From Cupriavidus sp. AU9028 (lineage in GTDB: Bacteria; Pseudomonadota; Gammaproteobacteria; Burkholderiales; Burkholderiaceae), in contig NZ_JAIMCG010000002.1 in assembly GCF_019795295.1 (NCBI RefSeq), positions 1 to 64,000 on the forward strand: a stretch of 64,000 nucleotides of DNA. The letters are read 5' to 3'. The notes beneath the pieces were generated by a model. That model did no database searches, was not told the DNA's origin, and was given only the letters and a program-made list of their open reading frames with translations. Positions 26,701 through 35,244 of the stretch are shown here, one piece after another (positions within the stretch are counted from its first letter, which is position 1; every line of letters starts with the position of its first letter). Position numbers and translations under genes: made by a program.

Positions 26701-27192
26701 GGCGTACCGGTGGAGCGTGCCGTGCTTGTACAAGCCGACTGGGTCGAAGGTCACCGTTTGCGGATAGGGCGCGCGGCTGAACACGCCTGGCATCTGGTGT
26801 ACGACGACACTCTCTGGATAGAGCACTTCCAGAAACGGCACCGGGTTTTCCCACAACAGGATTGCATCGTAATGCGATCCGAGCCTGTCCCTCAGGCCGT
26901 CCATCAATCGCGGGTACTTGCCCTGCCAGTCGCCGGCGTAGAGTGTCAGCGCCGGATCCTCAAAAGAACCGAGCATGTCAATGACAGCGTCCATGCCGAC
27001 CGGGATCCGGCGGACATTCGGTACGAGGATGTCGGCATCCGCGCCAAAAGCTTCCGGCACCACGACGTCGACCGAGCAACCGGCCGTGGCAAGGGTATTG
27101 GCTTGCGGAGCAAGATGCTTCAGGAAGCAATTCCTGAAGTGGAGGAGACTGCCGTTCGCGCCCCAAGGCGGATTCCAGATGAGTACCTTCAT
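23734..27192 (-). CDS. Large capsule-locus fusion: glycosyltransferase-like region plus HAD-like domain (COG5610 type)
   Basis: 1152 residues, the largest protein of the locus. Residues 1-430 begin MKVLIWNPPWGANGSLLHFR and contain VVTQYISNHVQDTV and a CSSSVALQAM donor-site-like segment, resembling capsule glycosyltransferases. From about 448 a HAD-like domain is clear: nucleophile motif FDVFDTLI with D453/D455-region aspartates, VSDMYLP (motif II) and HVGDNKVAD (motif IV). The last 450 residues (FFLAREGWLLHQVY, VVDIGWKANMQGSLG) match the tail of COG5610 HAD proteins, whose role is not established. With no other chain-building enzyme in the locus, it is the best candidate for the polymerase. 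An AAGGGA ribosome site precedes the ATG. Confidence 0.65.
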   Translation of the reverse strand: MKVLIWNPPWGANGSLLHFRNCFLKHLAPQANTLATAGCSVDVVVPEAFGADADILVPNVRRIPVGMDAVIDMLGSFEDPALTLYAGDWQGKYPRLMDGLRDRLGSHYDAILLWENPVPFLEVLYPESVVVHQMPGVFSRAPYPQTVTFDPVGLYKHGTLHRYASDIVSSLPVAGSPGLVDRFRHLARSAFAEIRPTDIEAAVLSGGFEELVLLPLQVSGHYAFRADTPYSSQLDLLLDVMHKAKPSSGIVVTQYISNHVQDTVINEEIRAVLAQRWPNLVYDRCFDQYPTVSQYLLPYVGRVVSCSSSVALQAMLWDADIDITAPTFLEQYSTENIVRMAGDRRPGYDNVLDFILSRHQPLARLVIEDRNFLLQLLSSMVKKKRSGKAGLELLCDFREIDSGYEKKLLGEFSSARALKSVKEASPRLSAEMDDISKAARGIRDPRTKVISFDVFDTLISRAVEVPADAYRLLEAEAVRMTAGRLEDFARVRLAAEIAAREANPDGEITFDDIYDAISAHYGLSDAERARLMDLEVDVEYQLIDVRPFGRRIWQLAVESGKRIVLVSDMYLPARVVRKFLDKAGYAGYEHLFVSSEYGARKKTGDLYDVALARVGCKPEEMFHVGDNKVADVEQAAAKGVRPYRLLRAIDRMRGNPHYKTLFDPRASAGERPRSAIAGLIARTVFDAPGGAAEKDGLFTGSPFRLGYAALGPLVAGYVLWLGRRAKVDGVSKLFFLAREGWLLHQVYKALFNGTSEEIPNCYLYASRRAARVAALRTEDDIRSVAAQPFVNGARLSDLLGDRFGVRCEDVPAAVLEAAGIASVDLAMESSAGGRLAFTNLCVGIKDLILAKAEGEREPYLQYLTAQNLDSEPAPAVVDIGWKANMQGSLGALLGKPLGGYYLATLQGAERWLHQGHRLSAYLGDYLVQGYAPALVNNRHLLEFLTCHTDRSLERMTREGDRFVPVMRMESEHASRRLLIQEVHRGAMAFAADLRGGYGELLQHIHIDPSTASRVMSEFITRPCPADAALLRGVAFEDSFGGIRQRYVISPRDRDASVWRQGFDCLSSNTQGDSVVATRQQASTASVKSHRASHETAKTVSQPVLIFRRVEGRIVRWVGGERKYRKYLRDRTQFFADSKNLVWKRWAKVAVPS

Positions 27193-27200
27193 TTTGTCCC

Positions 27201-29045
27201 TTACAGCCCCAACACGACCTTCGCACTAATGGCAATCTGATAAAGAATCTGGAATACGTCCTTGGCGAACTGTCGCGTCTTCACGTCCACGCGCGGCAGT
27301 ACCAGGATCTCATCACCAGCCTTGATGTCCGGATCCTGCCGGCCGTCGGAGAAGCTGCCGTCCCGATGCGCGATGATCACGCGCGAGGTATCGGCGTTCT
27401 GGGAGAAGCCTCCGGCCTGCTGGATGTAATCCTCCAGATCCATCCCCTTATCGAAGGCGATGGCGTTCGGGAACAGCACTTCGCCGTTGACGATCACCAG
27501 TCCATCCTTTACGGGGACGCGAAGGATGTCGCCGTTCTCCAGCAGCAGGTCATTGCGGTTGCTGGACCTGGCGATCAGCGTCTGCCCGGTCGGCTGGATC
27601 TTGCGCGCCCGATCGACCCACTGCAGCACCAGCGCGGCCTCTTCGCGACGCAATTGCGCCTCTTCCGCGGTGCCGGAGCGCGCGGTGAGAACGCTCGACT
27701 CGAGGCTGCGCAATGCGGCCTGCAGCAGCGTTTTCTGACGCTCGGCGACGCTGAGGCGGAACATCTGGATGCTGTCCGGGTCAGCCTGCGGCGTCATCTG
27801 GACCTTGCCGAGCACGTCGCCGATACGGCTGCCATACGGCAGCACGAATTCCTGCGGGCCGAGGTGCTCGCCTTCGACGCGGACCGTAATGGTGCCGGGG
27901 CGCTTGTCGGCGGTGAACTCGATTTCGTCGCCGTCCTTCAACACCACATTGGGGGCCTGCGATAGCGGGTAGTACTCGACGTTGCGAACGGTTCCGGTAT
28001 TGCGGATCACGCGCACGTTGGTCGATTGCGGGAAGGGCTTGGCCAGGCGGACGATCTGCTCGAGGTTCGTCACGTCGCCGGCAAACTCGAAGCGCCTGGC
28101 GTTCTCGGCAAGTCCGCTGACCTTGAGCGTCTTCTTGCGAGGCTGCACGAAAATGACATCGCCATTGTTCAGTTGCCGTGAGGCAAGCTCGCCCTTGAGC
28201 AGGAAGTCGTAGAGGTTCACCACGGCAAGGGTCTGCTGCCCCCGCTTGATGGCGACATCGAGGAAGGAGCCCCGCTCCGGATCGATACCGCCCGCCTGAT
28301 CCAGGTAGCGCAGGATGCTGTCGCTGGACGTTCCCGTGTACAAGCCCGGTCGATACACGGCGCCGGTCACGTACACGCGTACCGGCTGTGCGGCAAGCAG
28401 GCTCGCGTAGATGGAGACGCGCCCCGCGAACACGCGGCGCATGGCGGCACCGAGCGCGGCTTGCAGATTCTCGTTGGTAATCCCCTGCACGCGGAACGGA
28501 CCCACCTCGGGCAGAACGATATTGCCGGCCGCGTCGACGGTCAGCACCGTGTCGACGTTATAGCCGTTCCACATGCGCAGCTGGATGCGGTCGCCAACCG
28601 AGATCACGTGGCTCGGATTGAATATGGAGGCGCTGTCGCGGCTGAAGGCACCGGTGAAGAGCTGCGCCCCGAACACGTCGCTCGCGAGGTTGGCGCTGTA
28701 GTCGTCCTGCTGGGGCACACCCGGCGGCATGTCGGCGCGCGCATCCTGGCCCGGTATCATCTGCGAGCCAGCGTCGGCGTACTGCCGGTCGGCGACGCCT
28801 CGCATGCCGGTCGCCGAGGATGGGGCGATCCCGCCTTGCGCCGCCCAGGTGGCATAGTCAAAGCCGGTGGCGTGATTGGTGGTGGTCGTGCGCCCATTGG
28901 CGGCGATGCCCGACGACGCATTGCGCGCTGCGTCGGCACCGATGCCGGCGTTGGGCGACCGGGCGGTCTGGGCATGCCCGCTGGCTGCGCCGAACAGGGC
29001 AAGCAGCAGCGCGAGCGACAGGGTCTGGAACTTGTCTCGCATCAT
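27201..29045 (-). CDS. kpsD: KpsD/Wza-type capsule export protein
   Basis: 614 residues. The N-terminus is a Sec signal (LSLALLLALFGAASGHAQ) without a lipobox cysteine, as in KpsD and unlike Wza. A Gly/Ala/Asn-rich linker follows to about 130, then the Poly_export domain (SHVISVGDRIQLRMW, NIVLPEVGPFRVQGI) and several SLBB domains (VRVYVTGAVYRPGLYTGT, LVIVNGEVLFPNAIAF). It forms the periplasmic-outer membrane channel of the capsule exporter together with KpsE. ATGs at 29045 and 29042 are both possible; the first overlaps the kpsE stop (TGATG). Confidence 0.88.
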   Translation of the reverse strand: MMRDKFQTLSLALLLALFGAASGHAQTARSPNAGIGADAARNASSGIAANGRTTTTNHATGFDYATWAAQGGIAPSSATGMRGVADRQYADAGSQMIPGQDARADMPPGVPQQDDYSANLASDVFGAQLFTGAFSRDSASIFNPSHVISVGDRIQLRMWNGYNVDTVLTVDAAGNIVLPEVGPFRVQGITNENLQAALGAAMRRVFAGRVSIYASLLAAQPVRVYVTGAVYRPGLYTGTSSDSILRYLDQAGGIDPERGSFLDVAIKRGQQTLAVVNLYDFLLKGELASRQLNNGDVIFVQPRKKTLKVSGLAENARRFEFAGDVTNLEQIVRLAKPFPQSTNVRVIRNTGTVRNVEYYPLSQAPNVVLKDGDEIEFTADKRPGTITVRVEGEHLGPQEFVLPYGSRIGDVLGKVQMTPQADPDSIQMFRLSVAERQKTLLQAALRSLESSVLTARSGTAEEAQLRREEAALVLQWVDRARKIQPTGQTLIARSSNRNDLLLENGDILRVPVKDGLVIVNGEVLFPNAIAFDKGMDLEDYIQQAGGFSQNADTSRVIIAHRDGSFSDGRQDPDIKAGDEILVLPRVDVKTRQFAKDVFQILYQIAISAKVVLGL

Positions 29046-30136
29046 CAATCCCGGTGATCCTTGATGATGGTCATGACCAGCTCGATCAGGCCGGCGACCA
29101 TCAAGGTCATCAGTACAAACACCACGATGTTGTAGAAGCGCCGTGGTTGCAGGGGGTATTCCGGTGCGGTTGGCTTCTGCACCACCGCTACGTTCTTCAG
29201 CTTGCGGGTCGCCTCGATACGGGCCTTCTCCAGTGCGCCGAGCGCGGTCTTGTAGATGTCCTGGGCGAATTCGGCGCTCGCCTGCAGCCTTTCCTGCTCC
29301 TCGACAACGCGGTTCAGGCCGCCCTTGCCCTTGGTCGAGACCATGCGGCTGCGCTGCGCGGCGATCTGCCGCTCGACCGCCGCGATCTGGGCGTCCACCT
29401 CGAGGATGGCGGGCGACTGCGCGGTGAAGACGTCCAGCAGCGTGCCACGGCGCACCCGCAGCTCGGCGAGCTCGCCCTCGGCGCGCGCCACCACGCTGGA
29501 CAGGCTCTCGACATCGCCACGCGGCGACACCAGCCCATTCCTGTTCTGGAAGGCCAGCAGATCCTGACGCGCGGCGATGGCTCGCTCGCCCTGCACCTGC
29601 ACCTGTTTCTCGATATAGACGACCTGCTCGCTGGCAATGCGATGGGTCATCTCGTTCATGAAGCGCTCGCCTTCGGTAACGAGCATCTGGGCGATCGCCT
29701 GGGCCATTTCCGGGGTATAGGCCTGCGCCTGGATCGAGAGCACACGGGAGAAGTCGTCATACTCGATGCTGACGCGCTGCAGGTAATGGCGGTGGAAGCG
29801 TTCGAGGGAGGCATCCTCGAACCACATCCTGGACAGCGGATCCCGGGCGCCGTCGCTGTAGTGCGCACGCAGCTTGAACTGGTCGTCGAGCTTGCGCAGC
29901 ATGTCGACCGAGAGCAGGTATTCGCGCAGCAGAAGCAGGTCCTGCGGAGCCGTATTGCCAACCAGCAAGGAAGCGAAGTCAGAGGTGCTCGCGCCGATGG
30001 CATCGCTGCGCTCCACTACGACCTTGGCTTCGGAGACATAGCGGTCGGAGGCGATCAACCCCCAGTAGAGCACGGCGAGCGCGCACAGCACGGCGGCCGC
30101 CTGCCATAGCCGGCCCAATCTCAAGAATCGTTTCAT
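29045..30136 (-). CDS. kpsE: KpsE capsule export inner-membrane protein (PCP family)
   Basis: 363 residues: an N-terminal transmembrane helix (AAAVLCALAVLYWGLIAS), a long periplasmic part with a coiled-coil region at about 165-280 (RAEGELAELRVRRG and similar), and a second helix near the C-terminus (IVVFVLMTLMVAGLIELV) preceded by the proline-rich PTAPEYPLQPRRFY typical of KpsE/CtrB/BexC. It bridges the KpsMT transporter and the KpsD channel. Its start overlaps the kpsT stop by ATGA. Confidence 0.9.
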   Translation of the reverse strand: MKRFLRLGRLWQAAAVLCALAVLYWGLIASDRYVSEAKVVVERSDAIGASTSDFASLLVGNTAPQDLLLLREYLLSVDMLRKLDDQFKLRAHYSDGARDPLSRMWFEDASLERFHRHYLQRVSIEYDDFSRVLSIQAQAYTPEMAQAIAQMLVTEGERFMNEMTHRIASEQVVYIEKQVQVQGERAIAARQDLLAFQNRNGLVSPRGDVESLSSVVARAEGELAELRVRRGTLLDVFTAQSPAILEVDAQIAAVERQIAAQRSRMVSTKGKGGLNRVVEEQERLQASAEFAQDIYKTALGALEKARIEATRKLKNVAVVQKPTAPEYPLQPRRFYNIVVFVLMTLMVAGLIELVMTIIKDHRD

Positions 30137-30795
30137 ACGTTGATGCTTTCCTGGTAGCGATCAAGCGCTTCCTCGACCGTATCGAAGAAGCGCGCTTCGC
30201 CGTCATGCAGCCAGATGGCGGAATGGCAGAAGGTCCGCAGCGTGGAGGCGCTGTGCGAGACCATGATCAGGCCGGCCCTTCCGGCCATGTCCTCGAAGGC
30301 CCGCTGCGATTTGCGCTTGAAAGCCGCATCGCCAACGGCGGTCAATTCGTCGACCAGGTAGGTGTCGAAATCGAATGCCATCGACATGGCGAAGGCAAGG
30401 CGCGAGCGCATGCCGGACGAGTACGTCTTGACGGGATCGTCGAATGCCCCGCCCAGCTCGGAGAAGTCGCGCACGAATTCCAGCGTTCGCTCCAGCTCCT
30501 CGTGAACACCGTGGATGCGGCTGACGAACTTGGTGTTCTGACGGCCGGTCAGCGACCCCTGGAATCCTCCTGCCAAACCGAGCGGCCACGACACCCGGCA
30601 CCCGCGCTCGATGGCCCCCTCGTTGGGCTGGTCGATGCCGCCGATCAGCCGCAGCAGCGTCGACTTCCCTGCGCCATTCGCCCCGATGAGGGCGACTCTG
30701 GCATTGGCGGGAATCTCGGCGGTAATGCCCTTGAGCACCCAGCGCGAGCCTCGGTGGTTCCGGTACCGCTTATGGACGTCGGTGATGCGGATCAT
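30133..30795 (-). CDS. kpsT: KpsT capsule ABC transporter ATPase
   Basis: 220 residues, the standard size for KpsT. Walker A is GANGAGKST at 38-46; the signature is the reduced form YSSGMRSRLAFAMSM found in polysaccharide exporters; Walker B is YLVDEL and the H-loop is VSHSAS. It powers export of the lipid-linked capsule through KpsM. The ATG at 30795 overlaps the kpsM stop (ATGA); the longer open frame to 31122 is read inside kpsM. Confidence 0.93.
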   Translation of the reverse strand: MIRITDVHKRYRNHRGSRWVLKGITAEIPANARVALIGANGAGKSTLLRLIGGIDQPNEGAIERGCRVSWPLGLAGGFQGSLTGRQNTKFVSRIHGVHEELERTLEFVRDFSELGGAFDDPVKTYSSGMRSRLAFAMSMAFDFDTYLVDELTAVGDAAFKRKSQRAFEDMAGRAGLIMVSHSASTLRTFCHSAIWLHDGEARFFDTVEEALDRYQESINV

Positions 30796-31586
30796 TGCGC
30801 CACCAGTCGCTGGGAATAGCGGGTATGCAGCGCCAGGCCAAGAAACAGCAATACCAGCGCCGAGGTTCCCAGATAGCCGAAACTGACGTGGCTTTCCCCG
30901 TGATAACTGGCGAAATATCCGCCCCGCATCAGTTCCAGTCCGTGCACGATGGGATTGAGCAGCATCCACTCGCGCATCGCCCGCGGTACGCCGGAGATCG
31001 GATACATGACAGCGGAAAGGATGTACAGCGGCATGAAGGTCAGCCGGATGATGCGTCCCGCCTCGGGCAACAGCGAGGCCAGCACGGAAAACACGAGCGC
31101 CATGCCCATGCCCAGAAACCACAGCAGGAACGCCGCTGCCATGACCTGCATTGGATCCGCTGGCACGACATCCACCCCAACCAATGCCAGACCGCCGAGC
31201 AGCAGGAACCAGACGATCAGATATAACGAGCCTTCCAGCGCGGCACGGACGATGACGGTATCGACGGGGCGGACCTGCCGGTAAGCGAACAGCGCCGCGT
31301 TGGCGCTGATGGCATCCATCCCGCGGCTCGCGCCATTACGCACCAGGAAGAAGCCCCAGACGCCCAGCAGCACGAACACTTCCGCGTTGGCTGCGCCGCT
31401 GGCCAGGTGATGGCGGATCGCGCCATACAGCACCATCAGGAAGACGAGATGCGCCGCCGGTTCCAGAAAGAGCCAGAGGGCGCCGGCCCGATCCGACGCA
31501 AGGCGAGCGGTGGCCTCGCGCAAGAACAGCGCGCGCCACACGGATAACGCTACGGAAACGTCCGAGCGGACTCGGGTCGCGGTCAT
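30792..31586 (-). CDS. kpsM: KpsM capsule ABC transporter permease
   Basis: 264 residues with about six transmembrane helices and the ABC2-type pattern of polysaccharide exporters, for example LWLFLEPAAHLVFLMVLYG near residue 45 and LNPIVHGLELMRGGYF near 215. It forms the inner-membrane pore with KpsT. The start at 31586 is one base past the kpsF stop; an in-frame start at 31634 would lie inside kpsF. Confidence 0.92.
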   Translation of the reverse strand: MTATRVRSDVSVALSVWRALFLREATARLASDRAGALWLFLEPAAHLVFLMVLYGAIRHHLASGAANAEVFVLLGVWGFFLVRNGASRGMDAISANAALFAYRQVRPVDTVIVRAALEGSLYLIVWFLLLGGLALVGVDVVPADPMQVMAAAFLLWFLGMGMALVFSVLASLLPEAGRIIRLTFMPLYILSAVMYPISGVPRAMREWMLLNPIVHGLELMRGGYFASYHGESHVSFGYLGTSALVLLFLGLALHTRYSQRLVAQ

Positions 31587-31587
31587 G

Positions 31588-32568
31588 CTAGTTGTCGAAG
31601 ATATCCAGCACGCCAGCGACCTGGCCTTCGTCATCCAGCACGATCAGTGCGCGAATGTTGCCGTCCCGCATCAACACTTCGGCGTCGCTCAGGCGCGTGC
31701 CGGCCGTCACGGTGATCGGGTTGGCGGTCATGAAATGCGATACCGGCCGGGAGAGTGCGGCCGGATCCTTCGCGATCGCGCGGCGCAGATCCCCGTCGGT
31801 GAAGATGCCGGCCAGCTGCTCGCCGTCCATCACTACGGTCAGGCCAAGGCGACCGCTGGTCATGCTGTTGATGGCGTCTTGCAGCGGGGCGGACGGATGG
31901 ACGGCCGGAATGCGCTTGTGCATGACATCCGCGACGCGGGTCAGCAGCTTGCGGCCGAGGCTGCCTCCGGGGTGGAAGCGGGCGAAGTCGAGCGGCTTGA
32001 AGCCCCGCAACTGGATCAGCGCGACCGCAAGCGCATCGCCCAGCGCCAGGGTCAGCAGCGTCGACGTGGTCGGGGCCAGATTGTTGGGACACACCTCGCG
32101 TTCCATCGGCAGATGCAGGAACACCGTGCTGTGCCGCGCGAGGGTGCTGTTCCTGTTGCTGCTGATGCCGACGATCGCGTTGCCGAAGTCCTGCAGCGAG
32201 GGCAGAAGGCGCAGGATCTCTTCGGTTTCGCCGCTATTGGAAATCAGCATGACGACATCGTCGTGACGGATCACGCCGAGATCGCCGTGCAGGGCTTCTG
32301 CCGGGTGCAGGAAATAGCTCGGGGTTCCGGTCGAGCTGAACGTGGCCGCCATCTTGCGCCCGATCAGTCCGGATTTGCCCATGCCGCTGACGATCAGCCT
32401 GCCACGGCAGCGAAGGATCATGTCGACCGCTGCCTCGATTTCAGTGCCGAAGCTCTGGGCCATCGCTGCAAGCGCTCTGGCCTGCTCCGCCACCACTCCC
32501 CTGGAAATGGCAGCGGCTGATTGCCCGACTTCGGCTAGCCCGCGTACTAGCCCTTTGCCGGTGTTCAT
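31588..32568 (-). CDS. kpsF: KpsF/KdsD arabinose-5-phosphate isomerase
   Basis: 326 residues: a SIS sugar-isomerase domain (about 35-180; GMGKSGLIGRKMAATFSSTG, then HGDLGVI and SNSGETEE) followed by two CBS domains (about 205-326). It converts ribulose-5-phosphate to arabinose-5-phosphate, the first step to Kdo, and so supplies the sugar used by KpsC and KpsS. It is the first gene of the capsule operon; the gap to the divergent ilvD must hold the operon promoter. No strong ribosome site precedes the ATG. Confidence 0.92.
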   Translation of the reverse strand: MNTGKGLVRGLAEVGQSAAAISRGVVAEQARALAAMAQSFGTEIEAAVDMILRCRGRLIVSGMGKSGLIGRKMAATFSSTGTPSYFLHPAEALHGDLGVIRHDDVVMLISNSGETEEILRLLPSLQDFGNAIVGISSNRNSTLARHSTVFLHLPMEREVCPNNLAPTTSTLLTLALGDALAVALIQLRGFKPLDFARFHPGGSLGRKLLTRVADVMHKRIPAVHPSAPLQDAINSMTSGRLGLTVVMDGEQLAGIFTDGDLRRAIAKDPAALSRPVSHFMTANPITVTAGTRLSDAEVLMRDGNIRALIVLDDEGQVAGVLDIFDN

Positions 32569-33134
32569 CGTCTTGTCTTGTTATGGTAGTTGGTCTTTCC
32601 GACCTATCTGGAAGGCGCGATGTTAAGCGCCCACCGACCGACTCGCAACAAAAAGTAACAATCGTAACGAGCAATGGAATGTAACTTGCGAGCAACATTG
32701 CGGAATTGCGGCCAAATTTCGCTTTCCTCCTCGGATCGACTTCTGGAGAGCTGGATTAGCCACCAGGGGAAGCACGAGGCAAAGTGACGATATATGCTCC
32801 CCGCCGAAAACGGTGGCCGACGCCCGCAGCGACCCGCCAGGACGTTCCATAGCGGCTATGTTGCACTGAAACAACAGGTCGAAGAGGGAAAACCCTCTGT
32901 CGCGGGCTGCTTGGCACCGTCTTCTTCAAGAAGAGCGGGCGGCATTCTCCGACGTCGAAGCAGGCTGGATGCTGCCCGCCAAGGGTGGTGATAGCGGCCT
33001 GAGCGGCCGGTAGGCGATAATCCAGCCTTTGTCCCAGCGAGCGAGCGGCTCAAGAGGCTGTTCACACTGGCGCGAAGGGCCCCTATCCCCCTGGCCCGCT
33101 TTCCTACAGCGCTATTTCTTCCCCGCAAGCAACG
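32569..33134. promoter_or_regulatory. Divergent regulatory region between the capsule operon and ilvD
   Basis: These 566 bases hold no convincing gene. Nearest the capsule side is an AT-richer patch with an inverted repeat (CTCGCAA at 32642-32648, TTGCGAG at 32686-32692) enclosing two GTAAC motifs (32655, 32664), with a third at 32681: a likely regulator-binding region upstream of kpsF. A small hairpin AGAGGG-AAAA-CCCTCT lies at 32883-32898. GATAAT at 33016-33021 is a possible -10 for ilvD, without a good -35. Confidence 0.4.
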
Positions 33135-34994
33135 ATGCCCGCATACCGTTCCAAAACCTCCACCGCCGGCCGCAATATGGCGGGGGCGCGCTCCCTGTGG
33201 CGCGCCACCGGCATGAAAGACGAAGACTTCTCCAAGCCCATCATCGCGGTGGTCAATTCGTTTACCCAGTTCGTGCCCGGCCACGTCCACCTGAAGGACC
33301 TGGGTCAGCTGGTCGCCCGCGAAATCGAGGCGGCCGGCGGCGTCGCCAAGGAATTCAACACCATCGCCGTGGACGATGGCATTGCGATGGGCCATGACGG
33401 CATGCTGTACTCGCTGCCGAGCCGCGACATCATCGCGGACTCGGTCGAATACATGGTCAACGCGCACTGCGCCGATGCGATGGTCTGCATCTCCAACTGC
33501 GACAAGATCACGCCGGGCATGCTGATGGCCGCCATGCGGCTGAACATTCCGGTCATCTTCGTCTCCGGCGGTCCGATGGAAGCCGGCAAGACGCGGCTGG
33601 CAAACCCGGTGACCAAGGCGGTCGAGTTCAAGAAGCTCGATCTGGTGGACGCGATGGTGATCGCCGCGGACCAGTCCTATTCCGATGCCGACGTCGCCGA
33701 GGTCGAGCGCTCCGCCTGCCCCACCTGTGGTTCGTGCTCTGGCATGTTCACCGCCAACTCGATGAACTGCCTGACCGAAGCGCTGGGCCTGTCGTTGCCG
33801 GGCAATGGCACCATCGTCGCCACGCACGCGGACCGCGAGCAGCTGTTCAAGCGGGCCGGTCGCCGCATCGTCGAGCTGGCACGCCAGTACTATGAGCAGG
33901 AAGACGAGCGCGTGCTGCCGCGCTCGGTCGGCTTCAAGGCGTTCGAGAACGCCATGACGCTCGACATCGCCATGGGCGGTTCGACCAACACGATCCTGCA
34001 CCTGCTGGCGATCGCGCGGGAAGCCGGCATCGACTTCACGATGACCGACATCGACCGCCTCTCGCGCGTCGTGCCGCAGCTGTGCAAGGTGGCCCCGAAT
34101 ACCAACAAGTACCACATCGAGGATGTGCATCGCGCCGGCGGCATCATGGCGATCCTCGGCGAGCTGGAGCGCGCGGGCAAGCTGCATACCGATGTGCCGA
34201 CCGTGCACGCGCCGACCCTCGGCGATGCGCTGGAACAATGGGACATCGTGCGCACGCAGGACGAGGCCGTCAGGACGATGTACCTGGCAGGTCCGGCGGG
34301 CATCCCGACCCAGGTGGCCTTCAGCCAGAATACGCGCTGGCCGAGCCTGGACCTGGACCGCGCCGAGGGCTGCATCCGCTCCTACGAGCACGCGTTCTCG
34401 AAGGAAGGCGGCCTTGCGGTGCTGACCGGCAATATCGCGCTGGATGGTTGCGTGGTGAAGACCGCGGGCGTGGACGAGAGCATCCTGGTGTTCGAAGGCA
34501 CCGCGCATGTCACCGAGTCGCAGGACGAGGCGGTCGAGAACATCCTGAACGACAAGGTCAAGGCCGGCGACGTGGTGATCGTGCGCTACGAAGGCCCGAA
34601 GGGCGGCCCGGGCATGCAGGAGATGCTCTACCCGACCAGCTATATCAAGTCGAAGGGGCTGGGCAAGGCGTGCGCGCTGCTGACCGACGGCCGCTTCTCC
34701 GGCGGCACCTCGGGCCTGTCCATCGGCCATTGCTCGCCGGAAGCAGCGGCGGGCGGCGCGATCGGCCTGGTTCGCGATGGCGACCGCATCCGCATCGACA
34801 TTCCCAACCGCACCATCGACGTGCTGCTGTCGGACGAGGAACTGGCGCGCCGCCGCGAAGAGCAGAACGCCCGGGGCTGGAAGCCGGCCAAGCCGCGTCC
34901 GCGCAAGGTGTCGGCCGCGCTGAAGGCGTATGCCAAGCTGGTGATGTCGGCGGACAAGGGCGCGGTACGCGACCTGTCGCTGCTGGACGATTGA
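33135..34994 (+). CDS. ilvD: Dihydroxy-acid dehydratase
   Basis: 619 residues, close to E. coli IlvD (616). It dehydrates 2,3-dihydroxy-isovalerate and -methylvalerate to the 2-keto acids of valine and isoleucine synthesis. The iron-sulfur cysteines are in [12 protein letters not shown] and [15 protein letters not shown], and the C-terminal signature is [23 protein letters not shown], all as in the family. The presence of the long CGSCSG form fits an Fe-S dehydratase. No other ilv gene is adjacent, so it is transcribed alone, ending at a GC-rich hairpin. Confidence 0.96.
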   Translation: MPAYRSKTSTAGRNMAGARSLWRATGMKDEDFSKPIIAVVNSFTQFVPGHVHLKDLGQLVAREIEAAGGVAKEFNTIAVDDGIAMGHDGMLYSLPSRDIIADSVEYMVNAHCADAMVCISNCDKITPGMLMAAMRLNIPVIFVSGGPMEAGKTRLANPVTKAVEFKKLDLVDAMVIAADQSYSDADVAEVERSACPTCGSCSGMFTANSMNCLTEALGLSLPGNGTIVATHADREQLFKRAGRRIVELARQYYEQEDERVLPRSVGFKAFENAMTLDIAMGGSTNTILHLLAIAREAGIDFTMTDIDRLSRVVPQLCKVAPNTNKYHIEDVHRAGGIMAILGELERAGKLHTDVPTVHAPTLGDALEQWDIVRTQDEAVRTMYLAGPAGIPTQVAFSQNTRWPSLDLDRAEGCIRSYEHAFSKEGGLAVLTGNIALDGCVVKTAGVDESILVFEGTAHVTESQDEAVENILNDKVKAGDVVIVRYEGPKGGPGMQEMLYPTSYIKSKGLGKACALLTDGRFSGGTSGLSIGHCSPEAAAGGAIGLVRDGDRIRIDIPNRTIDVLLSDEELARRREEQNARGWKPAKPRPRKVSAALKAYAKLVMSADKGAVRDLSLLDD

Positions 34995-34995
34995 G

Positions 34996-35019
34996 GCGGG
35001 GGCGGGCCTGCCCCCGCCC
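34996..35019 (+). terminator. Probable terminator after ilvD
   Basis: GGCGGGGGC and its complement GCCCCCGCC flank a six-base loop, starting just past the ilvD stop. The following bases (CTTCCT) are only weakly T-rich, so termination efficiency is uncertain. Confidence 0.5.
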
Positions 35020-35244
35020 TTCCTGCGCGCTACCGGTCACCGAGCCGCGCTTGCCGGGGCCACTGATCCACTGATCTATTCCGGCAGGGGGGCGGACCAG
35101 TCCCGGACCACGAATCCGCGGAGGCGATGGAAGGCCCGGTCGCCGTGCATGGCACGACGAGCGCATGCGCTATCATCGCCAATCACTTTCCTGTTCCGGC
35201 CATCAGGGGCGCTTGCTCCCGCCTTGCCGGCCTGCACCCTGCCC

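Noticed and set aside
32856-34730. A 624-codon minus-strand open frame opposite ilvD
   Set aside because: IlvD motifs and length are complete on the plus strand; the antisense frame has no family features.
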